Part shown: piece after piece, positions 51,431 to 60,566 of the stretch
Layout of the letters: every line of letters starts with the position of its first letter
How positions within the stretch are numbered: position 1 is the stretch's first letter
NCBI GenBank assembly: GCA_947370975.1
Contig: CANBNG010000015.1
Coordinates: 1-64,000, forward strand
Direction of reading: 5' to 3'
Source: Beijerinckiaceae bacterium
Lineage (GTDB): Bacteria > Pseudomonadota > Alphaproteobacteria > Rhizobiales > Beijerinckiaceae
Length of the DNA: 64,000 nucleotides
Notes under the pieces: model-generated
The model's input: the letters and a program-made list of their open reading frames with translations, nothing else
Database searches by the model: none
Told to the model about the DNA's origin: nothing
Program-made: the position numbers and the translations under genes

Positions 51431-53092
51431 TTAGTGATCCGAGCCGGTGATGCGCGGCAGCGTTTCGAACTGATGGAAGGGCGGAGGCGACGTCAACGTC
51501 CACTCGAGCGTGGTCGCGCCTTCACCCCAGGGGTTGTTGCCAGCCACGCGCTTGGCGCTGAAAGCTTCCCACACGGTGTAGAGGAAGATCAGAACCGCAA
51601 AGCCCGACAGGTAAGAACCGTAGGAGGAGATCTGGTTCCAGAGCAGATAGGCATCCGGATAGTCGATGTAGCGACGCGGCATGCCGGCAAGGCCGAGGAA
51701 GTGCTGCGGGAAGAACGTGAGGTTCACACCCACGAACATGACCCAGAAGTGCAGCTTTCCAAGGAACTCGCTGTACATGTAGCCCGACATTTTCGGGAAC
51801 CAGTAATAGAAGCCCGCAAACAGCGCGAAGACAGCGCCGAGAGAGAGCACGTAGTGGAAATGCGCCACCACGTAATAGGTCTCGTGCATGTAGCGGTCGA
51901 TGCCGGCATTGGCCAGAACGACGCCGGTCACGCCACCCACCGTGAACAGGAAGATGAAGCCCACAGCCCAGACCATCGGCGTGGCAAAGCGGATGGAACC
52001 GCCCCACATCGTCGCGATCCAGGAGAAGATCTTCACGCCCGTCGGCACAGCGATGACCATCGTCGCGAAGACGAAATAGCGCTGCGTGTTGAGCGAAAGG
52101 CCGACCGTGTACATGTGATGCGCCCACACGACGAAGCCGACGACACCGATCGCGACCATGGCGTAGGCCATGCCGAGGTAGCCGAACACCGGCTTCTTCG
52201 AGAAGGTCGAGATGATGTGGCTGATGATGCCAAAGCCAGGCAGGATCAGGATGTAGACTTCCGGGTGACCGAAGAACCAGAACAGATGCTGGAACAGGAT
52301 CGGATCGCCACCGCCAGCCGGATCGAAGAAGGTGGTGCCGAAGTTACGGTCCGTCAGCAGCATGGTGATCGCGCCGGCAAGAACCGGGAGCGACAGCACG
52401 AGCAGGAAGGCCGTGACCAGAACCGACCAGGCAAACAGCGGCATCTTGTGCAGCGTCATGCCCGGAGCGCGCATGTTGAAGATCGTGGTGATGAAGTTGA
52501 TCGCACCAAGGATCGACGAAGCGCCCGCGACATGCAGCGACAGGATCACGAAATCCATCGCCGGGCCGGGGTGGCCGGTGTTGCTCGAAAGCGGGGGATA
52601 CATCACCCAGCCGCCGCCAAAGCCGTTCGTGCCCGGCGCACCCTCGACGAACATCGAGATGATGAGCAGGCAGAAAGAGGCCGGCAGAAGCCAGAAGGAA
52701 ACATTGTTCATGCGCGGGAAGGCCATGTCCGGCGCGCCGATCATGATCGGAACGAACCAGTTGCCAAAACCGCCGATGAGCGCCGGCATGACCATGAAGA
52801 AGATCATGATGACGCCGTGGCCGGTGATGAACACATTGTAGAGGTTTTTCGCAGCGTCGATCGAACCGTCGCCCGAAAGCATCTTGGAAATCATCGGGAA
52901 GACGGTGATGCCCGTCCCCGCGAGTTCCGCGCGCATGGCGATGGACAGAAGACCGCCGACGATGCCCGCGAAGATCGCGAAGATCAGATACAGCGTTCCG
53001 ATGTCCTTGTGGTTGGTCGAATACATATAGCGGCGCCAGCCCGTTGGATGGGGGTGGGCGTCGTGATGATGGTCTGTCGCAGTCGTTGCCAT
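51431..53092 (-). CDS. ctaD: Cytochrome c oxidase subunit I
   Basis: 553 residues, twelve membrane helices. The heme-copper site is marked by WFFGHPEVYILILP (HPEVY, His-Tyr crosslink), the K-channel region follows, and VAHFHYVLS and GMPRRYIDYPD complete the aa3-type signature. N-terminal His-rich segment as usual. It is preceded by ctaC with a 29-base gap. Confidence 0.98.
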   Translation of the reverse strand: MATTATDHHHDAHPHPTGWRRYMYSTNHKDIGTLYLIFAIFAGIVGGLLSIAMRAELAGTGITVFPMISKMLSGDGSIDAAKNLYNVFITGHGVIMIFFMVMPALIGGFGNWFVPIMIGAPDMAFPRMNNVSFWLLPASFCLLIISMFVEGAPGTNGFGGGWVMYPPLSSNTGHPGPAMDFVILSLHVAGASSILGAINFITTIFNMRAPGMTLHKMPLFAWSVLVTAFLLVLSLPVLAGAITMLLTDRNFGTTFFDPAGGGDPILFQHLFWFFGHPEVYILILPGFGIISHIISTFSKKPVFGYLGMAYAMVAIGVVGFVVWAHHMYTVGLSLNTQRYFVFATMVIAVPTGVKIFSWIATMWGGSIRFATPMVWAVGFIFLFTVGGVTGVVLANAGIDRYMHETYYVVAHFHYVLSLGAVFALFAGFYYWFPKMSGYMYSEFLGKLHFWVMFVGVNLTFFPQHFLGLAGMPRRYIDYPDAYLLWNQISSYGSYLSGFAVLIFLYTVWEAFSAKRVAGNNPWGEGATTLEWTLTSPPPFHQFETLPRITGSDH

Positions 53093-53121
53093 CTCTGATC
53101 CTCGTCGAATGACGTTTTTTG

Positions 53122-54039
53122 TTACTGGCGCAGCGCCGGGACGGAGGCGTCAGCCACCGTCACGAGGCTCGAGGCCGAGGCATATTTCTTCTTCGAATCG
53201 GCAAGCCAGGCCGCATAGGCCTGATCGCTCACGACACGGAACACGATCGGCATATAGGCATGGTCCTTGCCGCAAAGCTTGGAGCATTGGCCGTAATAGA
53301 CGCCTTCACGATCGGCCTTGAACCAGGCTTCGTTCAGACGGCCGGGAACGGCATCCATACGCACGCCGAGGGCGGGAATGGTGAAGGAGTGAATGACACC
53401 AACCGCATCGGCCGTGATCTGCAGGCGGATCGCCTTGCCGACCGGGACAACGGCCTCGTTGTCGACGTCGAGCAGGCGCATCTTGCCGGCGGCAAGCTTT
53501 TCCTGATCGAGCAGGTTCGAGTCGAACTCGAAGCCGCCATTGGCTTCCTTCGGATAGGTGTAGGTCCAGTACCACTGCTTGCCGGTGACCTTCACGGTCA
53601 CATCGGTCTCGGGCAGGGCGATCTGCTTGGTCAGCAGACGGAAGGAGGGGATCGCGATGACGACAAGGATCATCAGCGGCACGGCGGTCCATGCGACCTC
53701 GAGGCCGGTGTGGTGCGTCGTGCGCGAAGGCGTCGGGTTTGCGGTCTCGTTAAAGCGCCAGGCCACATAGATCAGCAGCGCCAGAACGAAGATCGAAATT
53801 GCGAAAATGATCGGCAGCAACAAAGCATTATGGAAGAAGCCCATTTCCGCCGCGATGGGGGAGGCGGGTTCCATCATGCCTATTTGGCCCGGGGCCGCAT
53901 AGGACATGCCAGGCTTTGCTGCCTGCGCGAGAGCGGCTGCGGGGCTAAGCCCGACGATCGCCGCAAGTGCCGAGAGGCAAGCCGCCCCTTTCGAGACTGA
54001 GGTGTGCTGTGCCTGCGCACCGATAAGGCCTGGTCTCAT
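53122..54039 (-). CDS. ctaC: Cytochrome c oxidase subunit II
   Basis: 305 residues. A signal peptide (cleavage near ALAQA), two membrane helices and a cupredoxin domain. CuA ligands are in YYGQCSKLCGKDHAYMPI (Cys, Cys, His, Met) with the upstream His in GVIHSF and the electron-entry aromatic block KQWYWTYTYP. ATG 54039 is chosen; the frame is open further up without conservation. First gene of the oxidase operon. Confidence 0.97.
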   Translation of the reverse strand: MRPGLIGAQAQHTSVSKGAACLSALAAIVGLSPAAALAQAAKPGMSYAAPGQIGMMEPASPIAAEMGFFHNALLLPIIFAISIFVLALLIYVAWRFNETANPTPSRTTHHTGLEVAWTAVPLMILVVIAIPSFRLLTKQIALPETDVTVKVTGKQWYWTYTYPKEANGGFEFDSNLLDQEKLAAGKMRLLDVDNEAVVPVGKAIRLQITADAVGVIHSFTIPALGVRMDAVPGRLNEAWFKADREGVYYGQCSKLCGKDHAYMPIVFRVVSDQAYAAWLADSKKKYASASSLVTVADASVPALRQ

Positions 54040-54443
54040 GAACGTCGTCGCTCCTGCTGCGCCGTTTCGGGGTTTATGATTTTGCACCGCGCGGTCGTCC
54101 CCCGGTTTCGACGTCCGCGCGCATCCCTGCTCGTGACCGAGAAAGACGCGTGGCTGTTCCAAACCACAAAGATCGCGCAAGCGCAACAACGTCCAAATGC
54201 CAAGGCTTGCGGCATAAGACCGCTTTCAACCTGACGGGCTCTTTGCGGCCCCTCTCAACGGGCATGATTCGCATATGACAGGCACCGGTCACTTGACAGG
54301 GGCGGGCCATTTGCTACGCCCAATCAGCCCTGCGGCCCGTGCCGTGGCGCTATTGCCTTATTCGCTTCGGTTTTGCCTTATAAGCAGGCCTGCCGCGGCC
54401 CGCGTTCAATCCGGAAAACCGGGTGTGCCGGGCGGGAGTTATG
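54040..54443. other. Intergenic region between ctaC and the IalB-like gene
   Basis: 404 bases between divergent genes, containing both promoters. On the plus strand, TTGACA at 54293-54298 and TATAAG at 54379-54384 are separate hexamers that do not form one properly spaced promoter. No repeat-family copy. A 78-codon open frame on the minus strand shows no protein-like features. Confidence 0.5.
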
Positions 54444-54992
54444 ATGGATATCCTGATGTTCGACCGATCCACCGCCGGGCCTGCCCGCGCACCCTTCAAG
54501 GTCCTTCTGGGTCTGTTCGGGCTGATTCTTCTTGCCGTTGCCCCTGTGCAGCCGGCCGCCGCGCAAGGCGCGGTCAAAGCAAAATATGGCGATTGGGAAA
54601 TGCGGTGCGAGACGCCCGCCGGAGCCTCGCGCGAGCAATGCGCGCTGATCCAGTCCATCGCCGCCGAGGACAAGCCCAATGTCACCCTCGTCGTCATTGC
54701 GCTCAAGACGGCTGACGGTAAGGCCCGCCTGCTGCGTGTGATCGCGCCGCTGGGCGTGCTGCTGCCCGCAGGACTGGGCCTCAAGATCGACCAGACGGAT
54801 GTCGGCCGCGCCGGCTTCGTGCGCTGCCTGCCGACTGGCTGCGTCGCCGAAGTGGTCATGGAGGACAAGCTCCTCGACCAGCTGAAAGGCGGGACCAAGG
54901 CGACCTTCATCATTTTCAATACGCCCGAGGAAGGCATTGGCCTGCCTCTGGTTCTGTCGGGCTTCGGCCAGGGATTCGAAAAGCTGCCGTAA
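54444..54992 (+). CDS. Invasion-associated locus B family protein
   Basis: 182 residues. Signal peptide ends near AAAQG. KYGDWEMRCET and the closely spaced Cys pairs (RCE, QCAL, RCL, GCVAEV) with a Leu-rich middle match the IalB family, periplasmic/secreted. In Bartonella IalB aids erythrocyte invasion, but the family is general in alphaproteobacteria and no virulence role should be read from it. ATG 54444 has GGGAG five bases upstream; ATG 54441 is adjacent. Confidence 0.88.
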   Translation: MDILMFDRSTAGPARAPFKVLLGLFGLILLAVAPVQPAAAQGAVKAKYGDWEMRCETPAGASREQCALIQSIAAEDKPNVTLVVIALKTADGKARLLRVIAPLGVLLPAGLGLKIDQTDVGRAGFVRCLPTGCVAEVVMEDKLLDQLKGGTKATFIIFNTPEEGIGLPLVLSGFGQGFEKLP

Positions 54993-55036
54993 TGGCGTGA
55001 CAGCCATCCAAGCCATCGAGGGAGCGAACCAGACGC

Positions 55037-55570
55037 ATGACCAGGATTTTCGCAGCAGGCGCCTGTGCGCTTCTCCTGTCGGGCTGCAACAGCACGACAG
55101 GTTCCACGATCGGCAATCTGATCGCCTTCAATTCCACCACGCCGCCGCCCGTCGTGACGCAGGTGATCGAGAACAAGGTGGAATGTCCCCAGGTTGATGT
55201 GCTGGAGGGTGGGGCTGCCATGCAGATCGGCTCGGGCGGGGGCCTGCGCCACCAGTTCGCTTTGGGCGACACGTCGCGCGAATGCGCAGTTATCAACAAC
55301 CAGATCGTGATTCGCGTAGGCGTCTCGGGCCGCGTGCTGGCGGGTCCGGCTGGCGGGCCTGGCACATTCAGCGTGCCCGTGCGTGTCGGCATCCGGCGTG
55401 AATCGGACCAGAAGATCCTGACCTCGAAGGTCTATAATGTGCCGGCGACCATTCCGGCGGGCTCTGCCAACACGACCTTCACCCTGGTCTCCGATCCGCT
55501 CTCCGTGCCCTACACGCGCGAAGAGGCGAACGAGGACTTCATGGTCGTCGTCGGTCTGGCGAAGAAGTAG
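55037..55570 (+). CDS. Predicted lipoprotein of unknown function
   Basis: 177 residues. A signal peptide with lipobox LLLSGC (Cys at ~17) marks a lipoprotein. The rest is rich in Val, Gly and Thr with beta-like strands, and a Cys pair (VECPQ, SRECAV) that could form a disulfide. No catalytic motif seen. It follows the IalB-like gene by 44 bases; similar lipoproteins occur in related genomes without assigned function. Confidence 0.78.
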   Translation: MTRIFAAGACALLLSGCNSTTGSTIGNLIAFNSTTPPPVVTQVIENKVECPQVDVLEGGAAMQIGSGGGLRHQFALGDTSRECAVINNQIVIRVGVSGRVLAGPAGGPGTFSVPVRVGIRRESDQKILTSKVYNVPATIPAGSANTTFTLVSDPLSVPYTREEANEDFMVVVGLAKK

Positions 55571-55655
55571 GCCTTCAAAAGCAGAGCTGCGCATGCGGGC
55601 GGTTGACTCGCGCGCGCAGACTCAGGCACGGTCTCCCGGTCAGCCAAAGACCCCA

Positions 55656-55860
55656 CGCGGAAGAGTCCGGCAAAGGTTGTTGCAATCCGAACCGGCGCCG
55701 AAGGCGCAACCGCCCCGGAAACGCTCAGGCAGATGGACCGCGAGGGGATGACACTCTGGAAAGCGATTCGAAGCGCCGTTTAAATGGCGCGGCAGAATCC
55801 ACCGACGGGGGTAACCGCATTCAGTGCGGGAAATCTCTCAGGTCCCGGGACAGAGGGGGC
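55656..55860 (+). ncRNA. Tandem glycine riboswitch (two aptamers)
   Basis: Aptamer 1 (about 55656-55751) carries GCGCCGAAGGCGCAA and later AACGCTCAGGC...GGACCG; aptamer 2 (about 55752-55860) begins ACTCTGGAAAG and carries ACCGACGGGGGTAACCGC with AAATCTCTCAGG and a GGGACAG end. These are the conserved cores of the two cooperative glycine aptamers. They lie 59 bases upstream of gcvT, where glycine binding turns on expression. TTGACT at 55603-55608 may be the -35 of its promoter. Confidence 0.93.
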
Positions 55861-55918
55861 GCGTAGCGAAGGCCTGACGGCTTTCGCTTACGAGACGCGC
55901 TCTGTTGTCCGGTGAGTT

Positions 55919-57058
55919 ATGGCTTCGACCGATCAAGATTCGTCAAATTCGCTGCGTCTGACGCCGCTCCATGGCCTCCATTGCGCCAGCGGCGCGCGCA
56001 TGGTGCCATTCGCTGGCTATGACATGCCCGTGCAATATGAGGGCATTCTCGCCGAGCATCTGCACACGCGCACCCATGCGGGGCTCTTCGATGTCTCGCA
56101 TATGGGGCAGGCGTTTCTCTCGGGCCCCCAGGCGCGGGCGCGCTTCGAGACCCTTGTGCCGGGCGATCTTGCCAATCTTGCACAAGACCGCATCCGCTAC
56201 ACCCAATTGCTCGATGCGCAGGGCGCCATTCTCGACGATCTCATGGTCACGGCCTGTGCGCCCGACGCCAATGGCGACGAGCGGCTGTTCCTCGTCGTCA
56301 ATGCCGCGCGCAAGGCGCATGATTTCGCACTTATCGCAGCCGCGCTTCCCGATCTGACGCTCGATATTCTGGAGGATCGCGCGCTGCTCGCCTTGCAGGG
56401 GCCCGAGGCCGCATCCGTGCTGGCAGGCCTGCTGCCCGAGGTTGCGACGCAGCCCTTCATGTCGATGCGCAGGTTCGAGCTTGGGGGCGTCACGCTTTTT
56501 GTCTCGCGCTCGGGCTATACGGGCGAAGACGGTTTCGAGCTGTCCGTTGAAGCGCCAGAGGCCGAGCGCCTCGCGCAGACTTTGCTGGCGGATGCGCGCG
56601 TCAAGCTCATCGGCCTTGGCGCGCGCGATTCGCTGCGGCTCGAAGCGGGCCTTTGTCTTTACGGCCACGACATCGACGAGACGACGACTCCGGTGGAGGC
56701 CGATCTGCTCTGGTCGATGTCAAAGCGTCGCCGCGCCGAGGGCGGCTTTCCAGGCGCGGCCATTGTGCAAGAGCAGATCGCGTCAGGCGCCAGGCGTCGC
56801 CGCGTCGGTCTTGCGCTTGAGGGCAAGGCGCCCGCGCGCGAAGGCGCGGATATTGTCGACATGCATGGCGCGCCCGTCGGTCGCGTCACCTCGGGCGGTT
56901 TTGCGCCCTCGCTCGGGCGGCCCATTGCCATGGGCTATGTGGACGCAAGCCACGCCGCGCCCGGCACACCCCTGCAGCTTCTCGTGCGCGGCAAGCCCTT
57001 GTCCGCGCATGTCACCGCCATGCCCTTCGTTCCCACACGCTATTATCGAGGCCAGTGA
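55919..57058 (+). CDS. gcvT: Glycine cleavage system T protein (aminomethyltransferase)
   Basis: 379 residues. It transfers the aminomethyl carbon from GcvH to tetrahydrofolate. YDMPVQY, DVSHMGQ and SGYTGEDGFE mark the folate-binding GcvT fold; LEAGLCLYGHD the active region. First gene after the glycine riboswitch. TGATG overlap with gcvH. Confidence 0.96.
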   Translation: MASTDQDSSNSLRLTPLHGLHCASGARMVPFAGYDMPVQYEGILAEHLHTRTHAGLFDVSHMGQAFLSGPQARARFETLVPGDLANLAQDRIRYTQLLDAQGAILDDLMVTACAPDANGDERLFLVVNAARKAHDFALIAAALPDLTLDILEDRALLALQGPEAASVLAGLLPEVATQPFMSMRRFELGGVTLFVSRSGYTGEDGFELSVEAPEAERLAQTLLADARVKLIGLGARDSLRLEAGLCLYGHDIDETTTPVEADLLWSMSKRRRAEGGFPGAAIVQEQIASGARRRRVGLALEGKAPAREGADIVDMHGAPVGRVTSGGFAPSLGRPIAMGYVDASHAAPGTPLQLLVRGKPLSAHVTAMPFVPTRYYRGQ

Positions 57059-57435
57059 TGTCAGAGACCCGTTACACCAAGGACCATGAATACATCCGTC
57101 TCGAGGGTGATATTGCGACAATCGGCATTACCGATTTCGCGCAAAAGCAGCTCGGCGATGTTGTCTATGTCGAATTGCCGGAGGCAGGCCTTGCTTTCGT
57201 CAAGGGCGCGCAGGCCGCTGTCGTTGAGAGCGTCAAAGCCGCAAGCGAAGTCTATGCGCCTGTGTCGGGCGACGTGACGGAGGTCAATTCCGCGCTCGAG
57301 GGCGCGCCCGCCATCGTGAATGAAGATCCCGCAGGCGCAGGCTGGTTCATGAAAATGCGCATTCACGATGCCTCCGAATTCAACGATCTGATGGATGAGG
57401 CCGCCTATCAGGCCTTCGTCCAAAGCTGCTGCTGA
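57058..57435 (+). CDS. gcvH: Glycine cleavage system H protein
   Basis: 125 residues. The lipoyl lysine is in ESVKAASEVYAP, the standard site. YTKDHEYIR at the N-terminus and EDPAGAGWFMKM near the C-terminus are family blocks. It carries the aminomethyl group between P, T and L proteins. ATG 57058 overlaps gcvT's stop by one base. Confidence 0.97.
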   Translation: MSETRYTKDHEYIRLEGDIATIGITDFAQKQLGDVVYVELPEAGLAFVKGAQAAVVESVKAASEVYAPVSGDVTEVNSALEGAPAIVNEDPAGAGWFMKMRIHDASEFNDLMDEAAYQAFVQSCC

Positions 57436-57446
57436 GCGGAGACATC

Positions 57447-58787
57447 ATGCGTTACCTGCCGCTCACCCCGACCGACCGCACCGACATGCTGGCGCGCATT
57501 GGCGTCGATCATGTCGATGATCTTTTCGCCGATGTGCCCGCGCATCTCTTGTTGAAAGAGCCGCTCGATCTGCCGCGCCGCAAGACCGAACAGGATGTGG
57601 CGCGTGCGCTGGGCAAGCTGGCGCAACGCAATATGGCGGCCGGCAGCGTGCCGTTTTTCATTGGCTGCGGCGCCTACAAGCATCACGTGCCTGCGAGCGT
57701 GGATCATCTCATCCAGCGCTCGGAATTCCTGACAAGCTACACGCCCTATCAGCCCGAAATTTCACAGGGCACGCTGCAATATCTGTTCGAGTTCCAGACG
57801 CAGGTTGCACTCCTCACCGGCATGGATGTGGCCAATGCCTCCATGTATGACGGCTCGACGGGCGCCGCCGAAGCAGTGCTGATGGCCCATCGCGTGACGC
57901 GGCGGCGCAAGGCGGTGCTTTCGGGCGGTCTGCATCCCCATTATGCCGCCGTGGTGCGCACGCAATCGGCGCTCGCCAATGACGAGGTGGTGACGCTGCC
58001 CGCTGATGTGTCTGCGCGCGAATCCCTGCTCGACCAGATCGACGCCACGACCTCGTGCGTTGTTGTGCAGACGCCCGACGTTTTCGGCAATCTGCGCGAT
58101 CTGAGCGCGATTGCGCAAAAGTGCCACGCCCACGGGGCTTTGTTGATCGCGGTCTTTACCGAAGCCGTATCGCTCGGCGCATTGCGTGCGCCAGGCGACA
58201 TGGGCGCCGATATTGTGGTGGGCGAGGGCCAGTCCATCGGCAATGCGCTGAATTTCGGCGGGCCCTACGTCGGCCTGTTTGCGACGCGCCAGAAATATGT
58301 GCGCCAGATGCCGGGCCGCCTCTGTGGCGAGACGGTGGATGCCGAAGGACGGCGCGGCTTCGTGCTGACGCTTTCGACGCGCGAGCAGCACATTCGCCGC
58401 GACAAGGCGACTTCGAATATCTGCACCAATTCGGGGCTCTGTTCGCTGGCCTTCACCATTCACATGACCTTGCTCGGCGAAGCGGGGCTGACAAAGCTCG
58501 CGCGCGTCAATCACGCCAATGCCGTGAAACTTGCCGACATGCTTGCAGGTGTGACGGGCGTCGAGGTTCTCAACACGACCTTCTTCAACGAATTCACGGT
58601 GCGGCTTGCGGGCGATGCCGCGCAGATCGTCGAGAAACTTGCTGCGCGCGGCGTGCTGGGCGGCGTACCCGTCTCGCGGCTGTTGCCCGGCGCAGGGCTT
58701 GATGACTTGCTCATCGTGGCCAATACGGAAGTCAATACCAACGAGGATCGCGCGCAATTTGTGGCTGCGCTGCAGGAGGTTTTGTGA
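57447..58787 (+). CDS. gcvPA: Glycine dehydrogenase (decarboxylating) subunit 1
   Basis: 446 residues. N-terminal half of the P protein as a separate subunit. MRYLPLTPTDR, YTPYQPEISQGTLQ and MYDGSTGAAEA are family signatures. Together with GcvPB it forms an alpha2-beta2 PLP enzyme that decarboxylates glycine onto GcvH. Stop overlaps the gcvPB ATG. Confidence 0.96.
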   Translation: MRYLPLTPTDRTDMLARIGVDHVDDLFADVPAHLLLKEPLDLPRRKTEQDVARALGKLAQRNMAAGSVPFFIGCGAYKHHVPASVDHLIQRSEFLTSYTPYQPEISQGTLQYLFEFQTQVALLTGMDVANASMYDGSTGAAEAVLMAHRVTRRRKAVLSGGLHPHYAAVVRTQSALANDEVVTLPADVSARESLLDQIDATTSCVVVQTPDVFGNLRDLSAIAQKCHAHGALLIAVFTEAVSLGALRAPGDMGADIVVGEGQSIGNALNFGGPYVGLFATRQKYVRQMPGRLCGETVDAEGRRGFVLTLSTREQHIRRDKATSNICTNSGLCSLAFTIHMTLLGEAGLTKLARVNHANAVKLADMLAGVTGVEVLNTTFFNEFTVRLAGDAAQIVEKLAARGVLGGVPVSRLLPGAGLDDLLIVANTEVNTNEDRAQFVAALQEVL

Positions 58788-60337
58788 TGCTCAATCAACA
58801 GGGGCGTCCCACGGCTGCGGGCGCAGGCGAACAATCTGCGCGCGCGACCTTCACCTCCAACCGCGGCCTGCAGATGGAAGAGGCGCTGATTTTCGAAATC
58901 GGCCGCCGCGATGTCAGCGGTGTCGATCTCGATGAGCCCGAGGCTTTCTCATCCCGTCTTGGCGCACATGCGCGCGTGGGCGAGATTGGCCTGCCGGGTC
59001 TCTCCGAGCCTGAGACGGTGCGCCATTATGTGCGTCTCTCGCAGAAGAATTATGCGATCGATTCCGGGCTCTATCCGCTGGGCTCCTGCACGATGAAGCA
59101 TAACCCGCGTCTCAACGAGGCGATGGCGCGGCTTCCGGGCTTTGCCGATATTCATCCGCTCCAGCCCCAATCGAGCGTGCCGGGCGCGCTGGCCTTGATG
59201 GATGAACTGTCCCACTGGCTGCTCGTGCTGACCAATATGGAAGCGGTGGCAATGTCGCCAAAGGCTGGCGCACATGGCGAGCTTTGCGGCATGGCGGCGA
59301 TCAAGACGGCGATTGACGCACGCGGCGAGGGCGCAACGCGCCGCATCGTGCTCGTGCCCGAAAGCGCGCATGGCACCAATCCGGCGACCGCCGCCTCCAT
59401 CGGTTTCGAGGTGAAGGCCGTGCCTGCGGGCGCAGATGGCAAGGTGCATCCCGATGCCGTGCGCGCCCTCATGGGGCCCGATGTCGCCGCGATCATGCTC
59501 ACCAACCCCAATACCTGCGGGCTGTTCGAGACTGAGATCGTCGAGATTGCGCAGATCCTGCACGAGGGCGGCGGTTACTTCTATTGCGACGGCGCGAATT
59601 TCAACGCCATCGTCGGCAAGGCGCGGCCCGGCGATCTTGGCGTCGATGCCATGCACATCAACCTGCACAAGACCTTCTCCACGCCGCATGGCGGGGGCGG
59701 GCCGGGCTCTGGGCCGGTGGTCTTGTCCGCGCGCCTCGCGCCTTTCGCGCCCGTGCCGTTCCTGCGGCGCGATGGCGAGCGGCTGGCGCTTGTCGAGCAT
59801 GAGGAGGGCACGTCATCGCTTGGCCGCCTCACGGCCTTCCATGGCCAGATGGGCATGTTCGTGCGCGCGCTCTCCTACATTCTCTCGCATGGTGCAGATG
59901 GGCTGAAGCAGGCGTCGGAAGACGCCGTGCTCAACGCCAATTATGTGCGCGCCTGTCTGGCGGATGTGATGAGCCTGCCGTTTGGCAACAAACCCTGCAT
60001 GCATGAAGTGCTGTTTGACGACAGCTGGCTGAAGGACACCGGCGTGACCACGCTCGATTTCGCCAAGGCGATGATCGACGAGGGCTATCATCCGATGACC
60101 ATGTATTTCCCGCTGGTCGTACATGGCGCCATGCTGATCGAGCCGACGGAATCCGAAAGCCGGGCGGCGCTCGATCTGTTCATCATGACCTTGCGCGATC
60201 TTGCCATGAGCGCGCTGCGCGGAGAGACGGAACGCTTTATCGGCGCGCCCTATCTTGCGCCACGCCGGCGGCTCGATGAAACGCGCGCCGCGCGCAGTCC
60301 GATTCTGCGCTGGGTCAAGCCGATGCGGGTGGAATAG
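58787..60337 (+). CDS. gcvPB: Glycine dehydrogenase (decarboxylating) subunit 2
   Basis: 516 residues. The PLP-binding lysine is in INLHKTFSTPHGGGGPGSGP, and YPLGSCTMKHNPR is the conserved substrate block. ATG 58787 has AGGAGG upstream and overlaps the gcvPA stop (TGATG). Split gcvPA/gcvPB is the usual arrangement in many alphaproteobacteria. Last gene of the gcv operon. The L protein (Lpd) is not in this window. Confidence 0.96.
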   Translation: MLNQQGRPTAAGAGEQSARATFTSNRGLQMEEALIFEIGRRDVSGVDLDEPEAFSSRLGAHARVGEIGLPGLSEPETVRHYVRLSQKNYAIDSGLYPLGSCTMKHNPRLNEAMARLPGFADIHPLQPQSSVPGALALMDELSHWLLVLTNMEAVAMSPKAGAHGELCGMAAIKTAIDARGEGATRRIVLVPESAHGTNPATAASIGFEVKAVPAGADGKVHPDAVRALMGPDVAAIMLTNPNTCGLFETEIVEIAQILHEGGGYFYCDGANFNAIVGKARPGDLGVDAMHINLHKTFSTPHGGGGPGSGPVVLSARLAPFAPVPFLRRDGERLALVEHEEGTSSLGRLTAFHGQMGMFVRALSYILSHGADGLKQASEDAVLNANYVRACLADVMSLPFGNKPCMHEVLFDDSWLKDTGVTTLDFAKAMIDEGYHPMTMYFPLVVHGAMLIEPTESESRAALDLFIMTLRDLAMSALRGETERFIGAPYLAPRRRLDETRAARSPILRWVKPMRVE

Positions 60338-60363
60338 CGGATTTTAATGGCCGGGTGAGGGGG

Positions 60364-60413
60364 CAACCCCTCATCAGTCTGCTCCGCAGACAGCTTCTTC
60401 CCCCGCGAGAAGC
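60364..60413. repeat. Family B half-repeat after gcvPB
   Basis: CAACCCCTCATCAGTCTGC...CTTCTTCCCCCGCGAGAAG. Right arm only, with an inner hairpin CTGCTCCGCAG. Between gcvPB and the terminator below. Confidence 0.75.
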
Positions 60414-60510
60414 AGGCGCTTCGCGCCTTAGAAAGATTGCGCAAGCGCGCTCGTGGAGGGCGCGCAAGTCTTGGCTTTATGCAGCTCGCTGAGAGTCCCC
60501 GCAAAAGACA

Positions 60511-60541
60511 AAAAACCCCGGAGCAGCGCTCCGGGGTTTTT
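60511..60541. terminator. Bidirectional Rho-independent terminator
   Basis: AAAAACCCCGGAGC-AGC-GCTCCGGGGTTTTT: a nine-pair perfect stem with A-run and T-run, so it ends both the gcv operon from the left and the atp operon from the right. It sits 25 bases from the atpF stop. Confidence 0.95.
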
Positions 60542-60566
60542 CAATTCTGGGTCTTGAGCAAAAAGC

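Noticed and set aside
51248..53098. 616-codon plus-strand open frame opposite ctaD
   Set aside because: Highly charged Arg/His/Asp-rich translation typical of the complement of a high-GC membrane gene; ctaD on the minus strand is unmistakable.
54074..54310. 78-codon minus-strand frame upstream of ctaC
   Set aside because: No ribosome site of note, no conserved features; more likely the ctaC promoter and leader.
54444..54992. Reading the IalB-like gene as evidence of a pathogen
   Set aside because: The family is widespread in free-living alphaproteobacteria and no other virulence gene is present.
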